Assembly: GCF_042854845.1 (NCBI RefSeq)
Contig: NZ_AP031499.1
Location: forward strand, 170,428-234,427
DNA from: Maricurvus nonylphenolicus
GTDB lineage: Bacteria > Pseudomonadota > Gammaproteobacteria > Pseudomonadales > Cellvibrionaceae
Length of the DNA: 64,000 nt
Reading direction: 5' to 3'
The notes under the pieces were generated by a model. It did not search any database, was not told the origin of the DNA, and was given only the letters and a program-made list of their open reading frames with translations. Position 1 is the stretch's first letter. Each line of letters begins with the position of its first letter. A program made the position numbers and the translations under genes. This document shows positions 9,897 to 17,440 of the stretch, in pieces.

Positions 9897-10316
9897 GCCC
9901 AAGCCAAAGCAGACAGCGCCAACCTAAAAATAGAGTTTGATCAAGGTTTGGCAACTCAGTTGCCTTATGCTGATTCAAGCTATGACCGGGTATTTTCCAC
10001 TCTGTTTTTTCACCATCTAGGCAACAACGATAAATCCCGTACGTTTGCTGAAATTTTCCGTGTACTCAAATCTGGCGGGCAGCTACATGTAGCGGATTGG
10101 GGGAGGCCGACTAATTTCCTCATGCGGCTACTATTTTACGCGATCCAATGGCTGGATGGATTTACCAATACAAAGGACAATGTAGAGGGACAAATACCGC
10201 ATTTGATTCAATATGCTGGTTTTAGCGATATTCGAATTTGTAAGCAGTTTAGTACCGTGTTTGGCACATTAACGATTTATAGTGGGTCTAAAATGGGCAA
10301 TCACATTTCATCATAA
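9897..10316 (+). pseudogene. 3' part of the interrupted SAM-dependent methyltransferase
   Basis: Continues the methyltransferase frame after the transposon array, beginning AQAKADSANLKIEF and ending at TAA 10314-10316. It holds the later class I motifs: LATQLPYADSSYDRVFS with TLFFHHL, then a region around RVLKSGGQLHVADW matching the usual post-motif III strand. The fragment has no start codon or ribosome site of its own. It converges on, and overlaps by 16 bases, the MerR-type gene on the other strand. Confidence 0.85.
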
Positions 10317-10726
10317 AGAGCATCGATAATTGGGCATTGCTCCAACGAGTAGCTTTCGCCTTTACATCTATTAGCCATCTCCAATAGTGCCTTATGCAGA
10401 CGCTGGAGGTCGTCAATTTTTCGTTGCACCTCTTCAGATTGCGCCAGGGTCAGGGCTTTAACTTCGCCACAGGTGTGATTTGGTTCATCGACGAACCGCA
10501 ACAAGTCACGAACCTGCGACACACTAAAGCCCAAATCACGGCTGCGACGTATAAAAATCAATCGCTTCAACTCGGGCTGGTTATATATCCGATGTCCGCC
10601 TTCCGTGCGTTGTGGAGTTGGCATCAGGCCGATCTTTTCGTAGTAGCGAACTGTCTCGACCTTGCATTGGCTCGCGCGGGCGAGATCTCCAACACTAAAC
10701 GCTGTCTTAGCTGAATGTTCTTGCAT
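10301..10726 (-). CDS. MerR-family metal-responsive transcriptional regulator
   Basis: About 141 residues from ATG 10726; a GTG three codons upstream is less likely. The N-terminal winged helix (FSVGDLARASQCKVETVRYY) is followed by the GGHRIY and LGFSVSQVRDLL segments of the MerR family, then a dimerisation helix. Three cysteines sit where mercury MerR has its ligands: one in HTCGEV at the start of the long helix, and two in NRCKGESYSLEQCPII near the end. Family knowledge suggests a soft-metal sensor (Hg, Pb or Cd class). It is transcribed divergently from the metal operon, with an operator/promoter between them. Confidence 0.88.
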   Translation of the reverse strand: MQEHSAKTAFSVGDLARASQCKVETVRYYEKIGLMPTPQRTEGGHRIYNQPELKRLIFIRRSRDLGFSVSQVRDLLRFVDEPNHTCGEVKALTLAQSEEVQRKIDDLQRLHKALLEMANRCKGESYSLEQCPIIDALYDEM

Positions 10727-10735
10727 ATAAATCAC

Positions 10736-10766
10736 TTGAACCTGTAGTTACTACAGGTTTTATACT
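10736..10766 (+). promoter_or_regulatory. MerR-type promoter with dyad operator
   Basis: A -35 box TTGAAC (10736-10741) and a -10 box TATACT (10761-10766) are separated by 19 bp, the over-long spacer that MerR regulators need. The spacer region holds a perfect dyad, ACCTGTAG-TTA-CTACAGGT (10740-10758). It drives the rightward operon from 10801 and probably autoregulates the divergent regulator. Confidence 0.9.
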
Positions 10767-10800
10767 AGCACTACTGGCTCAAAATGATAGAGGTATGCCG

Positions 10801-11028
10801 ATGACAGTCCTGCTTGAATCTGAGCTGATCTGCCCCGAATGTGGCCACAAAACTGTAGAGATCATGCCGGAAGACGCCTGCATGTATTTCTTTCAATGTC
10901 CCCAGTGCTCTGTGGTGTTGAAGCCTGTGGCAGGCGACTGCTGCGTATTTTGTTCTTATGGCAGTGTTCCTTGTCCACCGGTCCAGCAGGCTATTAAATC
11001 CGGTATGAAAACGGGGTGTTGTCGATGA
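10801..11028 (+). CDS. GDCCVxC-motif small metal-associated protein
   Basis: About 75 residues. It has an N-terminal CPECG pair, a CPQC pair, then the diagnostic GDCCVFC and a C-terminal CC. Twelve cysteines or so in such a short protein point to metal or thiol chemistry. The GDCCVxC family is known from mercury-resistance loci, sometimes as a selenoprotein; here the motif has plain cysteine. The ATG at 10801 is better spaced from the GATAGAGG ribosome site than the ATG at 10795. Its stop overlaps the next start (ATGA), so translation is coupled. Confidence 0.85.
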   Translation: MTVLLESELICPECGHKTVEIMPEDACMYFFQCPQCSVVLKPVAGDCCVFCSYGSVPCPPVQQAIKSGMKTGCCR

Positions 11029-11423
11029 AGAGAGAATCAATGGAGGGCTCCCAAAAAGCGTTGGGCTGGTTGGCTCTCTTTGCTTCCACCGGCACCTTGC
11101 TTTGCTGTGCACTACCTATCTTATTGGTCAGTATTGGTATGGGGGCAGTCGTGGCGTCCTTAACCAGCCAATTACCCGTGTTGGTCGCGTTGGCGTCCTA
11201 TGAGTCATGGATGTTTGGTGGTTCAGCCCTGATTTTAGGAATTGCTGCATGGGTACTCTGGAAAAGCCCTGTTAGTTGCCCTGCTGATCCAATTTTGGCT
11301 GACCGTTGCAAGCGAGCACAGACCTTGAACCGACGCATTTTTTTTCTGGCCTTGGCGGTATGGTCGGTAGGATTTACCGCTGCCTTTTTGTTATTACCCC
11401 TCAGGAATCTGTTGGGCGTTTAG
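11025..11423 (+). CDS. MerT-like inner-membrane metal transport protein
   Basis: 132 residues with three or four hydrophobic segments. The first contains the vicinal cysteine pair in TLLCCALPILL, as MerT does in its first membrane helix. A second cysteine pair lies in the loop SPVSCPADPILADRC, comparable to the cytoplasmic pair of MerT. The gene overlaps the GDCCVxC stop codon by ATGA and is followed 10 bp later by a MerP-like gene. Likely role: inward or relay transport of a thiophilic metal ion. Exact metal is inferred from family only. Confidence 0.78.
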   Translation: MKRESMEGSQKALGWLALFASTGTLLCCALPILLVSIGMGAVVASLTSQLPVLVALASYESWMFGGSALILGIAAWVLWKSPVSCPADPILADRCKRAQTLNRRIFFLALAVWSVGFTAAFLLLPLRNLLGV

Positions 11424-11433
11424 GGAGGTTAAG

Positions 11434-11715
11434 ATGAAAATTATGACCTTGTTGACACTATTAATAGGTATTGCATTTCCCGTCACAGTGTTTTCTGAGA
11501 CTTTGGAAATTGATATCAACGGTATGACGTGTGCGTTCTGTGTTGATAGCTTGCAACGTAAATTGGGTAAGTTACCTGAAATTGCCCAGGTAGATGTTAG
11601 CTTAAAAAACAAAAAGGTTAGGATCGATACCGGTGATGAAAAAGCTGATATTGATGCAATCAAACAGGCAATCATTGATTCCGGATTTACACCGGTCAAG
11701 GTCCATGTCAAATAA
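11434..11715 (+). CDS. MerP-like periplasmic heavy-metal-associated (HMA) protein
   Basis: 93 residues. A signal peptide (MKIMTLLTLLIGIAFPVTVFS) precedes one HMA domain with the metal-binding motif GMTCAFC, where MerP has GMTCAAC. The ferredoxin-like fold is supported by the spacing and the closing AIIDSGFTP segment. Probably a periplasmic metal scavenger that hands ions to the MerT-like protein encoded just upstream. A strong AGGAGG-like site (GGGAGG) precedes the ATG. The 3' end overlaps the next gene by 11 bases. Confidence 0.85.
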   Translation: MKIMTLLTLLIGIAFPVTVFSETLEIDINGMTCAFCVDSLQRKLGKLPEIAQVDVSLKNKKVRIDTGDEKADIDAIKQAIIDSGFTPVKVHVK

Positions 11716-12427
11716 ATGGGTGACACTGCTGTGGATTGGTTTGCTTGAGCTGTGTTTCCAGTCGAACGCGTTGGGTATGGGGTTGCGCTCATTCGTGGCT
11801 CTACCGGTAGAGAAGGGTGGTACTGTCTTGCGCGGTATTGTTAGTCACGACAATGAAACCAATATTAACCAGTTAACAGCCAACCTAGCCTATGGTATTG
11901 ATCATAAAAAGACGCTGTTATTCGGTGTTCCTTATCGACTGTCATCCGGTGATGCTAAACAGCTCGGGGATTTTAGCCTGTTATACCGGCAGATTATTTC
12001 TCAGGTGGATGATCCTAAAGGCACGCGTCGTATGGGGCTGTTGGGTGGTGCAGTGATTCCAACGGATAGCTCTCGGGACGGGGCTTTTCAAGCTGGTGCG
12101 GTAGGTACCTGGTTTCGGGATAATAATGAATGGGATATTGATGCTCTATATCAGGTCGGTACTGGAGATCGACGGGATTCTGCACGCTATGATCTATCCT
12201 GGCAGCATCGATTGATTCCAGCGGTGTACCCAGAGTGGGGGATTCTGTCAGAAGTGTATGGAGTCGTTGAGCTGGGTGGCCGTTGGCAAAAGGGTGCTTC
12301 CGTTGTCCATCAATTCACCTTGGGCCTGCAGTGGACACAAGGACGCTGGGTGCTAGAGGGTGGTGTTGTACAGGATTTGAATGGTCCGGACGCTACTGGT
12401 TTCTTATTTAGCGTACGGTTTCATTGA
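11705..12427 (+). CDS. Outer-membrane beta-barrel protein of the metal operon
   Basis: 240 residues from ATG 11705; an upstream in-frame ATG at 11633 lies inside the HMA gene and is unlikely. A signal peptide ends near FQSNALG. The rest alternates short amphipathic strands with turns (for example LTANLAYGIDHKKTLLFGVPYRL) and ends in FLFSVRFH, a terminal aromatic strand typical of outer-membrane barrels. No specific family is recognised with certainty. An outer-membrane partner is unusual in mer-type operons, which normally end in merA. Possible role in metal passage across the outer membrane is inference. Confidence 0.7.
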   Translation: MSNKWVTLLWIGLLELCFQSNALGMGLRSFVALPVEKGGTVLRGIVSHDNETNINQLTANLAYGIDHKKTLLFGVPYRLSSGDAKQLGDFSLLYRQIISQVDDPKGTRRMGLLGGAVIPTDSSRDGAFQAGAVGTWFRDNNEWDIDALYQVGTGDRRDSARYDLSWQHRLIPAVYPEWGILSEVYGVVELGGRWQKGASVVHQFTLGLQWTQGRWVLEGGVVQDLNGPDATGFLFSVRFH

Positions 12428-12610
12428 AATAGATCGTTTCCTCGAATGCAAATCCTTGCATTTGGCCCTACTTCATATCGTTAGATGAGGTTATATAACA
12501 TTACCTGACGATTATCGGAGTTACTCCAGTTTGCATCCCCAGTGCATCCCATAGCGCTAGCTTAAGTGGATTGCTGGAAATATTCCGTTGCGTTTAGTTA
12601 GAGGGAAAGA

Positions 12611-12665
12611 TGGTACCAGAGGCCGGACTTGAACCGGCACGCTATCGCTAGCATCGGATTTTGAA
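12611..12665 (-). other. 3' half of tRNA-Leu(CAA): probable ICE attachment site
   Basis: On the minus strand this reads from the anticodon loop TTCAAAA through a long class II variable arm, the T arm CCGGTTCAAGTCCGG, and ends TGGTACCA. The 5' half of the tRNA is missing: the sequence beyond 12665 does not form the anticodon stem. The match stops at the 5' edge of the anticodon loop. This is what an att site of a tRNA-targeting integrase leaves behind. The direction of truncation puts the element on the right, toward the integrase, and the chromosome on the left. Confidence 0.82.
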
Positions 12666-12771
12666 TAATTCAAATAAGCTTGTTTCCTAGCGTCACCCGA
12701 TGTTTAGGCAAGTTACCTATCGTTTCTTCAGGTTGTTGTAACATACTGAAAAACAAGGATATTCTATATCT

Positions 12772-12804
12772 AGGCATCTTTTCGACGTTACTCGAAAGAT
12801 GCCT
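12772..12804. terminator. Long imperfect hairpin upstream of the integrase
   Basis: AGGCATCTTTTCGA pairs with TCGAAAGATGCCT across a short loop, giving about 13 base pairs with one bulge. There is no U-tract, so it may be a recombination or regulatory structure between att and int and not a true terminator. Confidence 0.4.
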
Positions 12805-12883
12805 GGGATTCTAAAAGTTTCGCCCGTTTGTCTCCCAGTTGCATCCCTAATTTTAGCCATAGAACCATATGCAGGGAGATCCT

Positions 12884-14245
12884 ATGGGAGCAATATCTGA
12901 CAACCGAATTAAGTTTACCAAGCCAAATTTAAGAGCTATTGAGAAGCGAATCAACCAGGGGGACTTCAGTAAAGAACTGTATATTTACGATGCAGACAGC
13001 CATCTTGCAGTTCGCGCAAAGCCGCACCAGTCCTACGCTGAGAGCGTTTTCTGCTTGTATGCACGTATCCGTCCACGCGGTGCGGCTAAGAGCAAAATGT
13101 ATAAGCGCCAGATCATGAAAGTTGGGGATGCACGTAATGCCGAAATCAGTCTTGCACATCTTCGGAAACGCGCAGACAGCCTGTTTTTGGAAATTCAGGA
13201 AGGACGAGACCCTAAGCAGCTAGCGTTAGAAGAACTGGCTAAGCAAGAGGCTGAAAAGGAACTTGTCGGAGCCAAACGCTCGCTTCGGGATATGATCTAT
13301 GGTTCTCCGATGGAGAGTGGCGAGGAGCGCATGCGTGATGGGTTCATAGCAGAGAGAAGACTTAGTAAGCGTTACCAGAAGGAAATTAGAGACAAGTCCA
13401 AGAGTCTGCTTTTTGACCTGCTTGATGAGCCCTTGTACAGCTTGACTCCTGAATTGGTTAAAACTGTATACCTGAATTTGGTGCCCAAAGGCCAGACTCA
13501 GCTTAACAATGCAATGCGCATACTTCGCTCTATATGGAACTGGGCTCAGTCTAAATATGATGATTCTGGGCTATTTGTTAGAAATCCAGTAAGCCGAGCA
13601 ATGAAGCAGCTCGGTATCAATATCAATCGAACTAATAGACGGTCTGTTCGGTTAGATGAGTCCGAATTTGGAGCATACCTTAGATCAGTCCTGAATCTCA
13701 GGCACCACGATCATACATCTGCACTTCGTAATGGCCGAGACGCCTTGCTGTTCATGCTTTTCTCTGGTGTAAGATTGATGGGTACTATGACGCTCCGCAT
13801 GGCCGATATTGACCTAGAGCGTTCGCAATTCACCATCATTAAAAAAGGTGGTGAGGAAGCTACATTACCCCTAAATACTGTGACAGAAGCTATTGTCAGA
13901 AACCGGCAAAATCATCTGCCTACGGATGTTGAATATCTATTTCCGGGTGTTAGCTGCCGAGGGCATTACTGGGATACCAAGGCAGTCCGCAAGATCGTGC
14001 AGGAAGAAACTGGGATTGCAGTAACTAATCATGACCTCAGACGTACCTATAAGACTATTGGGGCTGAGCTAGCAATCAACCACATACTTATTGACGAGTT
14101 ATGCTGCCACGCACGGGAGGGAGTGAACGCACACTATATTCACCCATCTATGAGCGCACTACGGGATGCAAGCCAGCGAATCGCAGATTATATTATGGAA
14201 TCCTCTGGATTTAATTTAATCGATGAATTATTACAACAATGGTAA
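12884..14245 (+). CDS. P4-type tyrosine recombinase (ICE integrase)
   Basis: 453 residues from ATG 12884, chosen because AGGGAG lies 5 bp before it; an upstream ATG at 12869 precedes that ribosome site. The N-terminal region resembles the arm-binding DUF4102 type. The catalytic set is visible: R near 297 (FSGVRLMG), K in IIKKGGEEAT, H383 and R386 (NHDLRRTY), H409 (CCHAREG) and the nucleophile Y418 (AHYIHPS). It starts 219 bp from the tRNA-Leu fragment, which it very probably targets. It would integrate and excise the element, with the excisionase-like gene at 21188-21403 as possible partner. Confidence 0.9.
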   Translation: MGAISDNRIKFTKPNLRAIEKRINQGDFSKELYIYDADSHLAVRAKPHQSYAESVFCLYARIRPRGAAKSKMYKRQIMKVGDARNAEISLAHLRKRADSLFLEIQEGRDPKQLALEELAKQEAEKELVGAKRSLRDMIYGSPMESGEERMRDGFIAERRLSKRYQKEIRDKSKSLLFDLLDEPLYSLTPELVKTVYLNLVPKGQTQLNNAMRILRSIWNWAQSKYDDSGLFVRNPVSRAMKQLGININRTNRRSVRLDESEFGAYLRSVLNLRHHDHTSALRNGRDALLFMLFSGVRLMGTMTLRMADIDLERSQFTIIKKGGEEATLPLNTVTEAIVRNRQNHLPTDVEYLFPGVSCRGHYWDTKAVRKIVQEETGIAVTNHDLRRTYKTIGAELAINHILIDELCCHAREGVNAHYIHPSMSALRDASQRIADYIMESSGFNLIDELLQQW

Positions 14246-14344
14246 TTAGACGATGGAAGTGTACTCTGAGCCTTTCGTCATATGTATAGCGGCGATGCGT
14301 AGGTGCAAGTCGCTGCCATTAACGGTTTTATCCAAGGAGGCATT

Positions 14345-14968
14345 GTGTTTTGTACGAAGTGTGGTGTTGAGGTATCGCACACAGATAATTTTTGTCGGAG
14401 CTGTGGTTTTTCATTATCAGCTAGTAACTCGGCTGACGGGGATGGCAGTGTAAATATTGCAGGTAGCAATAACATTTCAAATAGCCATCTTCATGTCGGT
14501 GATATCTACCAGTCAGCTTCTGCCGAAGATCGTGCCTACATAGACAGGTCGTATGTTAAGCCAATCAATATAGCCGGTAGTCCCGTAAGAACATCTTGGC
14601 TAATCGTGTCTGGTATTGTTGGTTTTTTGGGTAGTTGGGCTTCACTGTATAGCGTGTTCGGCAGCTCGTGGAGTTACTTATTTATGATCTTCATAACTTT
14701 AAGCACATTCCTCCTCATGAATGGTGTTAACTTATGGAGGTCAAGATTTTCAAGGCTTATATGGTTCAACCTTGAGTCAAATACGCAGGATGAGGTGTTT
14801 CTGACGAAGGTTTCTGGTTACTGTCCCAAATGTGATGGAACACTGAAGCTTGTTGACTTAAAAGTATCTCAAAATAGAAGCAAAACATTTGTTCGCTGCT
14901 CTAGAAATAGTGACCATATTTGGAACTTTGATCGTAAGCGGTCAACGCCCCACGTAGTTTACGCCTAG
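14345..14968 (+). CDS. Zinc-ribbon membrane protein, 3' end altered by IS66
   Basis: 207 residues from GTG 14345, which follows AAGGAGG by 4 bp. An N-terminal zinc ribbon (FCTKCG ... FCRSCG) is followed by a Ser/Asn-rich linker, two membrane segments near residues 85-130, and a second CPKC ... C site toward the end. The IS66 element enters after base 14933, so the present C-terminus (RKRSTPHVVYA) is encoded by IS66 DNA. Without the IS the frame would end FDPTVLD at 17314. Only five residues are lost, so function may persist. Function unknown; neighbours suggest accessory cargo. Confidence 0.8.
   Translation: MFCTKCGVEVSHTDNFCRSCGFSLSASNSADGDGSVNIAGSNNISNSHLHVGDIYQSASAEDRAYIDRSYVKPINIAGSPVRTSWLIVSGIVGFLGSWASLYSVFGSSWSYLFMIFITLSTFLLMNGVNLWRSRFSRLIWFNLESNTQDEVFLTKVSGYCPKCDGTLKLVDLKVSQNRSKTFVRCSRNSDHIWNFDRKRSTPHVVYA
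14926..14933. repeat. IS66 target site duplication CTTTGATC, left
   Basis: Eight bases repeated exactly at 17290-17297; 8 bp duplications are the rule for IS66. Confidence 0.92.
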
Positions 14969-15014
14969 CGTTTATCTCTTAGGCTATCGGCTCCCGAACG
15001 TCTAAGGAGCCAAC

Positions 15015-15344
15015 ATGAACTCTTCTCACGAACTCACCCCAAAACAACGCTACTGGCACGAACACCTGCTACAAGCCAAGGACTTCGAAGGTAGCCTCGC
15101 GCGATATGCAAAACATCACGACCTTGATGTGAAAGCGCTTTATCACTACCAAACCATTCTACGCCAGAAAGGCGTGATCGAATCAGTGTCGAAATTCACA
15201 CGCGTGACACAATCGATGACGATTGAATCGATGCCAAGCAGTTCCCGATACTATCGCCTCGCGTTTGCCAACGGTCATCACCTTGAGCTTCCTGTCGAAT
15301 CAGTAGAGCTACCTGCTCTAATCGATAGGGTTAGCACTTTATGA
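15015..15344 (+). CDS. tnpA: IS66 accessory protein TnpA
   Basis: 109 residues with a helix-turn-helix-like N-terminus (TPKQRYWHEHLLQAKDFEGSLARYA) and the C-terminal strand pattern of IS66 TnpA/Orf1. TAAGGAG precedes the ATG. The stop overlaps tnpB (ATGATG), so expression is coupled. Required with TnpB for IS66 transposition. Confidence 0.88.
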   Translation: MNSSHELTPKQRYWHEHLLQAKDFEGSLARYAKHHDLDVKALYHYQTILRQKGVIESVSKFTRVTQSMTIESMPSSSRYYRLAFANGHHLELPVESVELPALIDRVSTL

Positions 15345-15697
15345 TGCGCCCAAGTGGCGAACTGGTGGTGTACCTACACCGCCAGCCTGTCGACTTTCGC
15401 AAAGCCATCAATGGTCTTTCACTGATTGTACAGGAAGAGCTGGCGTTAGATCCGTTTAGTGAATCGTTGTTTGTATTCGTTAACAGGTCTCGCAATAAGC
15501 TTAAGCTGTTGTACTGGGAACGCAACGGTTTCTGTTTGTGGCAAAAGCGTTTAGAGAAAAATAAATTTGCTTGGCCGTTGAAACATACCAGCGATACCGT
15601 TGAAGTCAGTACCCAAGAACTCAACTGGTTACTCGACGGTTTTGATATCTGGCGCATGCCACCGCACGAACGCCTATTCTACAGTAGCGTTGGATAA
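15341..15697 (+). CDS. tnpB: IS66 accessory protein TnpB (Orf2 family)
   Basis: 118 residues. The family hallmarks VDFRKAINGLSLIVQ, LFVFVNRSRNKLKLLYWERNGFCLW and KRLEKNKFAWP are all present. It sits between tnpA and tnpC, 15 bp before tnpC. Confidence 0.95.
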   Translation: MMRPSGELVVYLHRQPVDFRKAINGLSLIVQEELALDPFSESLFVFVNRSRNKLKLLYWERNGFCLWQKRLEKNKFAWPLKHTSDTVEVSTQELNWLLDGFDIWRMPPHERLFYSSVG

Positions 15698-15712
15698 ACT
15701 ATACTGCGGCTC

Positions 15713-17281
15713 ATGGAAGAGCTGAACGCTGAACAACTACCTAATGACATTGAGCAACTGAAAAACCTGTTGCTCAATGCGCAAAAGTCTCTGCGTAAAA
15801 AAGATCGAAAGATTCAATCACTCTACCAGCTCATCACCGCCTACCAAGAAGCAAAACGTTTATCCGCGACGCGCCAGTTTTCTCCCAGCAGCGAGAAGGA
15901 ATCCCTTCAGCAGCGCTTATTTAACGAAGCTGAATCCGATGTTGACACACCCGAGGAAGCAGTGCACATCGACACGTCCACCGAAGTAAAAGCGCATAAA
16001 CGTCGCGGCGGAAGAAAAAAACTCCCAGACCATTTGCCTCGCCTTGATATTATTCATGACCTTAGCGATGACGAGAAACGCTGTGCCTGCGGTTGCGAGC
16101 AAGAAAAGATTGGCGAAGACATCACGGAGCAGATTGATATCGTACCCGCCAAAGTGCGCGTGCTGAAACACATTCGCTACAAGTACGCCTGCAAACACTG
16201 TGACAATGCACCTAAGGTTGCAGCGATGCCACCACAACCGATTCCAAAGAGTCAAGCCAGTCCTGGGTTCTTGGCGTATGTCGCCACAAGTAAGTATGCG
16301 GATGCGCTACCGCTGTATCGTCAGTGTAATATTCTTAAGCGTGGTGGTGTTGAGTACGCACGTAACACCTTAAGCCACCAAGTGGTTAAGGCGGGTGAGC
16401 TGGTTCAACCGCTGATTAACCTCATGGAAGAGAAAGCCTTGAGTTATCCCGTGCTACAAATGGATGAAACGACGGTGCAAGTGCTCAGAGAACCGGATAA
16501 AACGCCGCAAAGTAAAAGTTATATGTGGGTGATGCGCGGTGGGCCGCCAGAACAATCTTCGATTATCTATCACTATGACCCAGGGCGTGGACAAGCGGTG
16601 CCGTCGCGTTTACTGGCGGGTTATCAAGGTTATCTACAAACGGATGCTTGGCATGCGTACGACGCTGTACACGGTAAAGATATTACAGCGGTAGCGTGCT
16701 GGGCTCACGCGCGCAGAAAATTCAAGGATGCAGAAAAAGCGCTACCCAAAGTTAAGCAAAAACGTGCTGGCAAAATCCAGCAGGCGTTGGCGTACATCAA
16801 GAAGCTTTACGCGATTGAAAAGCGCATGTGCAATGTAGGCAATGAGGCAAGACTCGAAGCGCGACAAACAGAGAGTCTCGATACCTTAGAAGCATTCAAG
16901 GCGTGGCTTGATAAGCAGCCGGTAAACCCGGAAAGTCTCTTGGGCAAAGCGATCAGCTACACGCTCAAGTACTGGGATCGTCTCATCGAATACTGCAACG
17001 ACGCGCGCATCGAAATAGATAACAACGGCATCGAGAATAAAATCCGACCCTTTGCTGTTGGGAGAAAAAACTGGCTCTTCTCAGCAACACAATCGGGTGC
17101 GAGAGCGAGTGCAAACCTTTACAGTCTCATTGAAACAGCGAAGGCCAACGGATTAAACGAATACGATTATCTGAAGTGGGTGTTTACCAAACTGCCGGCG
17201 GCAAACACCGTAGAAGAAGTTGAAGCGCTATTGCCTTGGAATCAAGATCGTACTGAGCTCGTCAACTGGGTCTATGCTTGA
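15713..17281 (+). CDS. tnpC: IS66 transposase TnpC
   Basis: 522 residues. An N-terminal leucine-rich coiled region is followed by a zinc-finger segment (CACGCEQ and CKHC) and the DDE catalytic core: D in VLQMDETTVQV, D in LQTDAWHAYD and E in NNGIENKIRP. Full length for the family and uninterrupted. Confidence 0.95.
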   Translation: MEELNAEQLPNDIEQLKNLLLNAQKSLRKKDRKIQSLYQLITAYQEAKRLSATRQFSPSSEKESLQQRLFNEAESDVDTPEEAVHIDTSTEVKAHKRRGGRKKLPDHLPRLDIIHDLSDDEKRCACGCEQEKIGEDITEQIDIVPAKVRVLKHIRYKYACKHCDNAPKVAAMPPQPIPKSQASPGFLAYVATSKYADALPLYRQCNILKRGGVEYARNTLSHQVVKAGELVQPLINLMEEKALSYPVLQMDETTVQVLREPDKTPQSKSYMWVMRGGPPEQSSIIYHYDPGRGQAVPSRLLAGYQGYLQTDAWHAYDAVHGKDITAVACWAHARRKFKDAEKALPKVKQKRAGKIQQALAYIKKLYAIEKRMCNVGNEARLEARQTESLDTLEAFKAWLDKQPVNPESLLGKAISYTLKYWDRLIEYCNDARIEIDNNGIENKIRPFAVGRKNWLFSATQSGARASANLYSLIETAKANGLNEYDYLKWVFTKLPAANTVEEVEALLPWNQDRTELVNWVYA

Positions 17282-17289
17282 TCGCTTAC

Positions 17290-17314
17290 CTTTGATCCAA
17301 CTGTTTTAGATTGA
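17290..17314 (+). pseudogene. Displaced 3' end of the zinc-ribbon membrane protein gene
   Basis: Begins with the right copy of the 8 bp duplication. In the host frame it reads FDPTVLD and TGA (17312-17314), which would be the original C-terminus of the protein starting at 14345. Confidence 0.75.
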
Positions 17315-17440
17315 AAAGTTCTTAATTCGAGGAGTTCCACGAAAGCCAGCTTTTCACTTTTTAGTGTCGTATTGGAGATGGATAAAAGCAGAGCCAACTT
17401 TTGGGATGTTTTTAATATCCCCTTGTGGCCTGCTTAAATA

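Larger units (their letters stand above)
12533..12847. repeat. GCATCCC direct repeats around the att site
   Basis: GCATCCC occurs at 12533-12539, 12544-12550 and 12841-12847, twice preceded by CCAGTT(T). They flank the tRNA-Leu fragment on both sides and the last lies 37 bp before the integrase start. Such repeats near a P4-type integrase may be arm-type binding sites. This is inference from position. Confidence 0.4.
14934..17289 (+). mobile_element. IS66-family insertion sequence (2,356 bp)
   Basis: The ends are inverted repeats starting GTAAGCG: GTAAGCGGTCAA on the left, GTAAGCGATCAA read inward from the right. They are flanked by the 8 bp duplication CTTTGATC. All three IS66 genes (tnpA, tnpB, tnpC) are present, open and in the usual order, so the element appears complete and recent. 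Confidence 0.95.

Noticed and set aside
12611..12665. A complete tRNA gene
   Set aside because: Only the 3' half is present; the 5' acceptor strand, D arm and anticodon stem 5' strand are missing.
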